In this document: positions 59,098 to 64,000 of the stretch, piece after piece
Layout of the letters: every line of letters begins with the position of its first letter
How positions within the stretch are numbered: the stretch's first letter is position 1
Source of the DNA: Acidovorax sp. 107
GTDB taxonomy: Bacteria; Pseudomonadota; Gammaproteobacteria; Burkholderiales; Burkholderiaceae_C
Reading direction: 5' to 3'
Assembly: GCF_003058055.1 (NCBI RefSeq)
Contig: NZ_QBTZ01000001.1
Location: forward strand, 2,110,501 to 2,174,500
Length of the DNA stretch: 64,000 nucleotides
Notes under the pieces: generated by a model
Told to the model about the DNA's origin: nothing
Database searches by the model: none
The model's input: the letters and a program-made list of their open reading frames with translations, nothing else
Made by a program: the position numbers and the translations under genes

Positions 59098-59160
59098 TGT
59101 TTTGCTATCACTTAAATAGCTTTTGGTGCTTTATGGATAAGCACCAGGGGCCAAAAGCGC
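59098..59160 (+). repeat. Interspersed double-stem repeat, copy at 59.1 kb
   Basis: GCTAT-CACTTAA-ATAGC (59104-59120) is followed by GGTGCTT-TATGGAT-AAGCACC, both perfect stems. This is the clearest copy in the window and shows the two-hairpin design. It lies between the GGDEF-EAL start and the metQ-like stop. Confidence 0.78.
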
Positions 59161-59275
59161 ATGAAAAGTCACGCGCTTTCTGGGTGGCCCCTCAGGCCCT
59201 GCCCCCCTTGCGAGAGAGGGAGTCGCATCGCAGAACTGCAGCGCTGACCGTGAAAGGGTGCGCTTGCAATTGGCC

Positions 59276-60079
59276 TCAGAACCCGGGCAGCACCGAGCCC
59301 TTGAACTCGGTCTGGATGAACTTCCTGATTTCTTCGGAGTGGTAGGCCTTCACCAGCTTGGCCACCCAGGGCTTGTCCTTGTCGGCTTCGCGCACGGCGA
59401 TCAGGTTGACGTAGGGGCTCTTGGCGTTTTCTTGCGAGATCGCGTCCTTGCCAGGGTTCAGGCCTGCCGACAGCGCAAAGTTGGTGTTGATGGCCGAGGC
59501 GTCCAGGTCGTCCAGCGAACGGGGCAGCTGGGCGGCGTCGAGTTCGACGAACTTGAGCTTCTTGGGGTTGCTCACCACGTCGAGCGGCGTGGCTTTCAAG
59601 CCCGCGCCGTCACGCAGCTTGATCAGGCCCTTGTCCTGCAGCACCAGCAGCACACGGCCGCCGTTGGTGGGATCGTTGGGGATGCCGAACTTGGCGCCTT
59701 CCTTCAGGTCTTCGAGCTTCTTGACCTTCTTGGAATATAGGCCGATGGGGAAGTTGACGGTGTAGCCCACCGACACCAGCTTGTAGCCACGGTCGGCCAC
59801 TTGCGCATCGAGGTAAGGCTTGTGCTGGTAGCTGTTGGCATCCAGGTCGCCCGCAGCCAGCGCAGCATTGGGCTGCACGTAGTCGCTGAACTCGACGATC
59901 TGGATCTTGAGGCCGTCCTTCTCGGCGACCTTTTTCACCTGCTCAAAAATCTGCGCGTGGGGGCCGCCGGTCACGCCCACCTTGATGGGCTTGTCCTGGG
60001 CCATGGCGCCCGACGAGAAAGCGGCAGCGGCAGCCAAGGCCAGGGCGGATTGCAGGAGAAGGCGCTTGTTGTTGTTCAC
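59276..60079 (-). CDS. NlpA/MetQ-family substrate-binding protein
   Basis: The 267-residue protein has a signal peptide ending GAMAQD near residue 27. Family motifs are IKVGVTGGPHAQIFEQVKKVA, ANSYQHKPYLDAQ and KFGIPNDPTNGGRVLLVLQDKGLI. It binds methionine or a related amino acid. There is no cysteine at the cleavage site, so it is soluble rather than a lipoprotein. No metN or metI is in the window. GTG 60079 after GAAAGG is preferred; the upstream ATG at 60112 lies before that site. A palindrome lies 86 bases upstream. Confidence 0.9.
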   Translation of the reverse strand: MNNNKRLLLQSALALAAAAAFSSGAMAQDKPIKVGVTGGPHAQIFEQVKKVAEKDGLKIQIVEFSDYVQPNAALAAGDLDANSYQHKPYLDAQVADRGYKLVSVGYTVNFPIGLYSKKVKKLEDLKEGAKFGIPNDPTNGGRVLLVLQDKGLIKLRDGAGLKATPLDVVSNPKKLKFVELDAAQLPRSLDDLDASAINTNFALSAGLNPGKDAISQENAKSPYVNLIAVREADKDKPWVAKLVKAYHSEEIRKFIQTEFKGSVLPGF

Positions 60080-60164
60080 AGGGAAAACCTTTCGTTGAGA
60101 GATGGCTCGCATCCTAGGGTTTCCCCGATAAAACAGGAACAACTAAGTTTTCATTTCATTACAA

Positions 60165-60178
60165 CTTATTCGAATAAG
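60165..60178. promoter_or_regulatory. Palindrome upstream of the MetQ-like gene
   Basis: CTTATTCGAATAAG is a perfect 14-base palindrome in an AT-rich stretch, 86 bases before the GTG start. It may be an operator for the binding-protein gene. Confidence 0.45.
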
Positions 60179-60231
60179 AAGACAAGGCCCGTGCCCCCAC
60201 CCCCACCTCATGAAACTGGCGCGCGCTCGGC

Positions 60232-60341
60232 GAGGGCAGCCCAGCAAGGGCCGTCCCGCAGCAAGGGCTGCGTCCCCCTTCCCGAATCGCGCAGCGATTC
60301 GAGAGAAGGGGGAAGTGGCGCAGCCACTCAGGGGGTGTTCC
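60232..60341. repeat. Second interspersed repeat family, copy at 60.3 kb
   Basis: GCAAGGGCCGTCCCGCA (60244-60260) equals the copy at 46047. It is followed by CCCCCTTC, a GAATCGC-GCA-GCGATTC hairpin, and GAAGGGGGAAG. CCCCCTTC and GAAGGGGG form an outer stem. It lies just after the DUF6817-like gene's stop. Confidence 0.65.
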
Positions 60342-60344
60342 AAA

Positions 60345-61433
60345 TCAACCGCGCAGCGCCACGTTGTTCAGCTTGTCCAGCCGCTCGGGCCAGGTGCCTT
60401 CCACCGTCGCGCCCTGCAGCAGGATGCGCGTCCAGGCCACCCAGGCGTCCCACTGCACGCGCTTGTCCCACGCATTGCCCCAGGCGCTGAACAGGTGCAG
60501 CGCGCTCTCGGCAGCGGCCTTGGCTTCGTCCTTGCGGCCAGCGGACAGATACAGCTGGGCCAGCACCATCTGCGGCTCGCCCACCCAGGGGTTGTGGCGC
60601 ACGGCGCTTTCCAGCACACCGGTGGCCACGTCCAGGTCCACCAGCGGCTGGTCTTGCTGGATGACCGACCAGTACAGCGATGTGGCTGCTGCCTCGTTGG
60701 CAGCAGACAGGTGCTGCGAGCAATGCGCAAACACGGGGGGCATGGGCAGCACGTCCTTCAGCCCCGGGTGCTGCAGCGCCTTGGCCAGCCCGTTGATCTG
60801 GTGCACCATGCGCCCCGACGGCCGCATGGGCCCGGGCCAGAGCGATGCAGCCCAATGCGCCTTCTGGTTGCGGTGCTGCACGTCCGGAAAGCGCGAAAAG
60901 ATGTCGTCTTGCCAGCTGAACCACTGCTCGATGGTGTCCGCCATGCTCACGATGATGAAGGCAGCCACCTCGTAGGGCGTGAGCACGTGGTCCTGCCCGT
61001 CTTTTTGCAGCACCAGGCTGCCGTCGGCCTCCAGCGCATGGGCCAGCACCTTTTGCACAAACTGCGTGCGCGACTGGGTGCAAAACAGGTAGACCAGGTG
61101 CTCGGCCGACTCGCCCGCAATCTCGCGCACCCGGGCGCGCTCCTTGGCGGGGTCGAACTTCACCAGGTCCACAAACGCATTGCCGTACACGCTGTGCAAC
61201 AGGCCCAGCAGGCGCACATCGCGCGGCTGCTGCCACACCGTCAGCGTGCGCGTCACGCCCACCAGGTGATGGCGAAACGTACCCGCCTTGTGCCAGTCCT
61301 GCCCCACATTACGTGCCAGCACCGTGGGCAGCACGGGCGCCAGCTCGGGGTCGCGGGTCAGCCACTCGTCGTCCAGCAGCGGCAATGCGCGGGCAAACAG
61401 GTCAGGGTCCAGGGGGTGAAGCGGCAGGGTCAT
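60345..61433 (-). CDS. DUF6817-like protein with C-terminal helical (TPR-like) region
   Basis: The 362-residue protein opens with a metal-dependent HD-like part. GTFRHHLVGVTRTLTVWQQPRDVRLLGLLHSVYGNAFVDL holds several histidines in the pattern I associate with DUF6817. Residues 200-362 are helical and repeat-like (ESAVRHNPWVGEPQMVLAQLYLSAGRKDEAKAAAESAL), similar to TPR. ATG 61433 is used because the homologous part begins there. The function is unknown; a hydrolase activity on a nucleotide or small molecule is conceivable but unproven. Confidence 0.65.
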   Translation of the reverse strand: MTLPLHPLDPDLFARALPLLDDEWLTRDPELAPVLPTVLARNVGQDWHKAGTFRHHLVGVTRTLTVWQQPRDVRLLGLLHSVYGNAFVDLVKFDPAKERARVREIAGESAEHLVYLFCTQSRTQFVQKVLAHALEADGSLVLQKDGQDHVLTPYEVAAFIIVSMADTIEQWFSWQDDIFSRFPDVQHRNQKAHWAASLWPGPMRPSGRMVHQINGLAKALQHPGLKDVLPMPPVFAHCSQHLSAANEAAATSLYWSVIQQDQPLVDLDVATGVLESAVRHNPWVGEPQMVLAQLYLSAGRKDEAKAAAESALHLFSAWGNAWDKRVQWDAWVAWTRILLQGATVEGTWPERLDKLNNVALRG

Positions 61434-61601
61434 GGGGTGGTGTCTCCGGCGTTGAGGGTGCAGGGAATGCAATGTACACACAGTATCTGCCCCCACGGCG
61501 GTTGCGCAAGCACGGGGGCGACCCGGCCCCTACACCAACCACGCGCCTGCACGGCGGCTCGGTCAGCCCCATTGCGTGCTGCGTGCCTTCAGGTGCAGAG
61601 A

Positions 61602-61752
61602 CTGAGAGTTTTTCAGCCGGGCCCGAAAGGCGCGCCCATACGCCTCGGATCTAGGCGCAAGGCACAGCCATAGCTCAGGCTATGGAGAGCATTGGTAACG
61701 ACGAACCGGGGCGTATGGGCGTGCCAGGCGGGCGTGAATAAAGGACTCTCAG
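61602..61752. mobile_element. Nested palindromic element (MITE-like or structured 3' region)
   Basis: Outer arms CTGAGAGT (61602-61609) and ACTCTCAG (61745-61752) are perfect. A middle stem of about 20 bp joins 61629-61648 to 61706-61725, including the perfect 12-mer CGCCCATACGCC / GGCGTATGGGCG. An inner hairpin CCATAGC-TCAG-GCTATGG (61668-61685) fills the centre. It ends five bases from the stop of the neighbouring minus-strand gene. The folding is direct; mobility is only a guess, as no copy is in this window. Confidence 0.55.
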
Positions 61753-61756
61753 CCTC

Positions 61757-62065
61757 TTAGACCAGCCGCACCTCAAAGTACGCGCCCTCGCCTTCCCCCA
61801 AGTCCCGGAACCCGGCCTGCAGGGCCGCCACGCTGGCCTTGCCCCAGGCCTTGAGCAGGGTGAGATCGCCCGGGGACACCACCTCGGGAGGCGACTCCTC
61901 CAGGCTCTGCATGGTGTCCAGCGCGGCCGCCACCTGTTCGGGGCCGCCGAGCTGCTTTTCCAGGGCCCTGGCGTACCGGGCTTCGGCGGCTATGCGCTCC
62001 TTGGCAGGAAGCTCCTCGGGGTAGTCGCGGAGGTTGACGACGTAAGTGGATTCGATGACTTGCAT
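61757..62065 (-). CDS. Hypothetical protein under a LexA-type box
   Basis: The 102-residue protein starts at ATG 62065 after AGGAGAAGC. It is acidic, with a basic/helical middle (AAEARYARALEKQLGGPEQVAAALDTMQSLEESPPE), then GDLTLLKAWGKASVAALQAGFRDLG. The end YFEVRLV is strand-like. I recognise no family. A perfect LexA box lies 27 bases before the start, so it is probably induced by DNA damage. The nested palindromic element begins just after its stop. The 62108-62346 region beyond the box holds no convincing gene. Confidence 0.65.
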   Translation of the reverse strand: MQVIESTYVVNLRDYPEELPAKERIAAEARYARALEKQLGGPEQVAAALDTMQSLEESPPEVVSPGDLTLLKAWGKASVAALQAGFRDLGEGEGAYFEVRLV

Positions 62066-62091
62066 GGCGCTGCTTCTCCTGTGGTTTGATG

Positions 62092-62107
62092 CTGTATAAA
62101 TATACAG
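62092..62107 (-). promoter_or_regulatory. LexA (SOS) box
   Basis: CTGTATAAATATACAG matches the LexA consensus CTGT-N8-ACAG exactly and lies 27 bases upstream of ATG 62065 on the minus strand. Betaproteobacterial LexA uses this same form. Control of the downstream 102-residue gene is inferred. Confidence 0.78.
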
Positions 62108-62346
62108 TTTTTTCCAGCAGAAGGCGAGGGATTAAAGATCGCCCGAGAGCGCGAGAGGATGGAAAGATTGTTCTCAATACTGGAACAGTTAGTTTGCGAC
62201 TAGGTGGTTTTTCCCTGAACACCATCGGCGTACAGTTCATCCCATCGATGAGCCGAACCCGCAAGGCGACTCACCGAACCCGGTTCAGGAATGGTTTTTG
62301 ACCCGGCTTTTTTGAGACGCTTTTTTAGCCTTTAAGGATTTTCATC
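62108..62346. other. AT-richer region between LexA box and DUF4148 gene
   Basis: This stretch is visibly less GC-rich than its surroundings. It contains a 71-codon open frame (62086-62301, plus strand) without a recognisable family or ribosome-binding site. A short ACTG-GAA-CAGT repeat is present. It may hold the DUF4148 promoter and leader, or a decayed gene. Confidence 0.35.
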
Positions 62347-62640
62347 ATGAACAAGACCGCTCGTTTCCTCTCCGTCGCCGCTGTTGCCGCTTTCGCCGCC
62401 TTTGGCGCCCATGCTGACGAAGCCGATGGCTCGCAATTTGCCCTGAAGTTCGATACGAACCGCACCCGCGCTGAAGTGGCTGCCGAAGCCGTTGTCGAAG
62501 CCCGCACCCACAACATGGAACCCGCAGGCTCGCGCGTGGTGACCTACAAGTCCACCGCTGACCGCGCTGCCGTGCGTGCCCAGGCTGCCGAAGCCGTGCG
62601 CACCGGCCAGATCCCTTCGGGCGAATTCAGCGCCATGTAA
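62347..62640 (+). CDS. DUF4148 small exported protein
   Basis: The 97-residue protein has a signal peptide (residues 1-22, ending GAHAD). The mature part is charged and repetitive, with TRAEVAAEAVVEARTHNMEPAGS and RAAVRAQAAEAVRTGQIPSGEFS, the DUF4148 pattern. Such peptides are abundant in Comamonadaceae and unrelated families of Burkholderiales, with no known function. An AAGGATTTT site precedes ATG 62347. A terminator follows. Confidence 0.85.
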   Translation: MNKTARFLSVAAVAAFAAFGAHADEADGSQFALKFDTNRTRAEVAAEAVVEARTHNMEPAGSRVVTYKSTADRAAVRAQAAEAVRTGQIPSGEFSAM

Positions 62641-62764
62641 TTTGGCAGACCAACTGCTGAGATTGGTTTGAAGCAGTTGCGGGACTTCCCATGGTGGTGG
62701 CACTTCGCGCGGTGCGGGTGCTGCTGCCATGGGGAGTGTTAACTGAACCGCAGGGGCGGGCAGG

Positions 62765-62796
62765 CAAAAAGGGCTCCCACTGGGAGCCCTTTTTGT
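62765..62796. terminator. Intrinsic terminator after the DUF4148 gene
   Basis: AAAAAGGGCTCCCA and TGGGAGCCCTTTTTG form a strong hairpin with A and T runs on both sides, shared by the convergent MDR gene. Confidence 0.9.
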
Positions 62797-62855
62797 TGGT
62801 GCCTGCCGTGTAGCCCCACCCCTCAAAGGCGCCAGGCGCGCCCCTGCAACCTCGC

Positions 62856-63995
62856 TTACAGCGACGGATCGATCAACACCTTGGCCCCGGTGTTGCGCGG
62901 GCCGTAGAACGCAATGGCGTCCGCGCTCAGCGCGCCCGCCAGCGACACGGTGCGCGCGTAGTGGCTGGCAAACGTGGTCTTCAGCTCGGCCGCCACACGC
63001 TGGCGCAGCGCCTGCGTCGCCTCGTCGCCAATCTTCTGGAGAAACGGAAACAGCAACCACCCGCCCATGCCCCAGGCCATGCCAAAGGTACGGTGCACTT
63101 CGGTCGGGCGCGTGTCCAGGTGGCCGTACAGGTACACCTGCTTGTGCACGGCCGAGCCGTAGCGGCTGTATTCCTTGGCCTTGCGGTTGACGGCGGCCTC
63201 CATGCACTGCAGGATCTGCCCGGCCAGCGTGCCGCCGCCCGTGGCATCAAACGCGATGGTGGCGCCCGTAGCGGCCAGCGCGTCGGTCAGCTCGGCCATG
63301 AAGTTGGGCGCACTGCTGTCGCACACATACTGGGCGCCCAGCCCGCGCAGCAGCGCCGCCTGCTCGGGTTTGCGCACGATGTTGACCAGGCCGACGCCAT
63401 CCTTCTGGCAAATCTTGAGCAGCATCTGGCCCAGGTTGCTGGCTGCCGCGGTGTGCACCAGCGCGGTGTGACCCTCGCGCTTCATGGTCTCCACCATGCT
63501 CAGCGCCGTCAGCGGGTTGACGAAGCACGATGCGCCCTCGGCCGCCGTGGTCCCGGGCGGCAGCGGCAGGCACTGCGCCGCCGGCATGGCGCGGTATTGC
63601 GAATACATGGCACCGCCAATCACCGCCACCGTGCGGCCCAGCAGCGCCTGCGCGGCGGGTGAGGCACCCGCAGCCACCACAAGGCCCGCGCCCTCGTTGC
63701 CCACCGGCATGCTCTGACCCAGGCGTGCCGCCATGCCGGGCATGGCGCGCTCCGGGATACGCGCCGTAGCCACCGGCCGCTCGGCCGTGCCCGTGACCTG
63801 CACGGTCGACAAATCGGCCGGGCCCAGCAGCAGGCCGATGTCCGACGGGTTGATGGGCGTGGCCTGCACCTGGATCAGCACTTCGTCAGGCCCCGGCGTG
63901 GGCACGGGTGTGGGCTCCAGGCTGATCTGCAAGGTGCCATCGGCTTGCACAAGCGAGCGCAACTGCAGCGCGGTGGTGGGGATGGAGGGGTTCAT
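62856..63995 (-). CDS. MDR-superfamily oxidoreductase, quinone/enoyl reductase-like
   Basis: The 379-residue enzyme is a medium-chain dehydrogenase/reductase with the N-terminal barrel (QVQATPINPSDIGLL) and a Rossmann half containing TALVHTAAASNLGQMLLKICQKDG. It lacks the zinc cysteine set, so it is probably an NAD(P)H reductase acting on quinones, alkenals or enoyl-CoA, not a true alcohol dehydrogenase. Other features are AFDATGGGTLAGQIL and a C-terminal helix. ATG 63995 is five bases from the window edge, so the ribosome-binding site is cut off. Confidence 0.88.
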   Translation of the reverse strand: MNPSIPTTALQLRSLVQADGTLQISLEPTPVPTPGPDEVLIQVQATPINPSDIGLLLGPADLSTVQVTGTAERPVATARIPERAMPGMAARLGQSMPVGNEGAGLVVAAGASPAAQALLGRTVAVIGGAMYSQYRAMPAAQCLPLPPGTTAAEGASCFVNPLTALSMVETMKREGHTALVHTAAASNLGQMLLKICQKDGVGLVNIVRKPEQAALLRGLGAQYVCDSSAPNFMAELTDALAATGATIAFDATGGGTLAGQILQCMEAAVNRKAKEYSRYGSAVHKQVYLYGHLDTRPTEVHRTFGMAWGMGGWLLFPFLQKIGDEATQALRQRVAAELKTTFASHYARTVSLAGALSADAIAFYGPRNTGAKVLIDPSL

Positions 63996-64000
63996 GGAGG

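Noticed and set aside
1..64000. CRISPR arrays, prophage or insertion-sequence transposases, tRNA or rRNA genes
   Set aside because: None was found on reading both strands: no regular spacer arrays, no transposase motifs, no cloverleaf or rRNA core sequences.

Overview
The window is high-GC chromosomal DNA of a betaproteobacterium, most likely family Comamonadaceae (Acidovorax-like). The pointers are two Bug-type solute-binding proteins, a DUF4148 peptide, a tandem glycine riboswitch before gcvT, the sulfate-uptake order sbp-cysT-cysW-cysA, and many copies of a short ATAGC / AGCGCT double-stem repeat that I associate with this family. I see no phage, insertion sequence, CRISPR array, tRNA or rRNA. 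Nearly all the sequence is ordinary dense core and accessory genome; most of the interest is in the intergenic regulatory DNA.

Layout. 0-5 kb: a truncated LysR gene, an Lrp-type regulator with its own palindrome, and a TRAP transporter (dctP-dctQ-dctM). 4.9-9.9 kb: tandem glycine riboswitch, then gcvT-gcvH-gcvP. 9.9-14.1 kb: FKBP isomerase, MerR regulator, a MerR-type promoter, membrane acyltransferase and MFS exporter. 14.2-18 kb: nitroreductase, hybrid histidine kinase, RluA pseudouridine synthase. 18-22.8 kb: DMT exporter divergent from a MarR regulator, SDR, thiolase, Bug protein. 22.8-28.4 kb: universal stress protein with a perfect FNR-type box, 2OG-Fe dioxygenase, secreted basic protein, and a periplasmic-sensor GGDEF-EAL protein divergent from a PilZ protein. 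28.5-32.4 kb: acyl-CoA ligase, LysR, Bug protein. 32.6-38 kb: hrpA, then a candidate attenuator (9-codon leader peptide, anti-terminator, terminator) before a small basic protein, and a membrane protein. 38.1-41.4 kb: argA and a divergent class A beta-lactamase / ampR pair. 41.5-45.3 kb: GAF-HD-GYP protein, trhO, GST-like protein, small protein. 45.4-50.9 kb: dsbB, sulfate ABC transporter, and a small serine hydrolase that shares a 39-bp upstream element with sbp. 51-53.7 kb: secreted protein, ECF sigma factor, membrane-ankyrin protein. 53.8-64 kb: HDOD protein, LysR/azoR pair, MASE-like GGDEF-EAL protein, NlpA/MetQ-like binding protein, DUF6817-like protein, a nested palindromic element beside a small gene with a perfect LexA box, DUF4148 peptide, and an MDR oxidoreductase.

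How they work together: gcvTHP forms a glycine-sensing catabolic operon; sbp-cysTWA plus the hydrolase look like one sulfur-starvation group; AmpR should induce the neighbouring beta-lactamase; two GGDEF-EAL proteins, one HD-GYP protein and one PilZ protein make this stretch rich in cyclic-di-GMP signalling. The best candidates for something undescribed are the leader-peptide attenuator at 36.8-37.05 kb, the LexA-controlled 102-residue gene with the nested palindrome abutting its stop codon at 61.6-62.1 kb, and the sbp/hydrolase shared element. All positions and pairings were read by eye; nothing was computed or searched.
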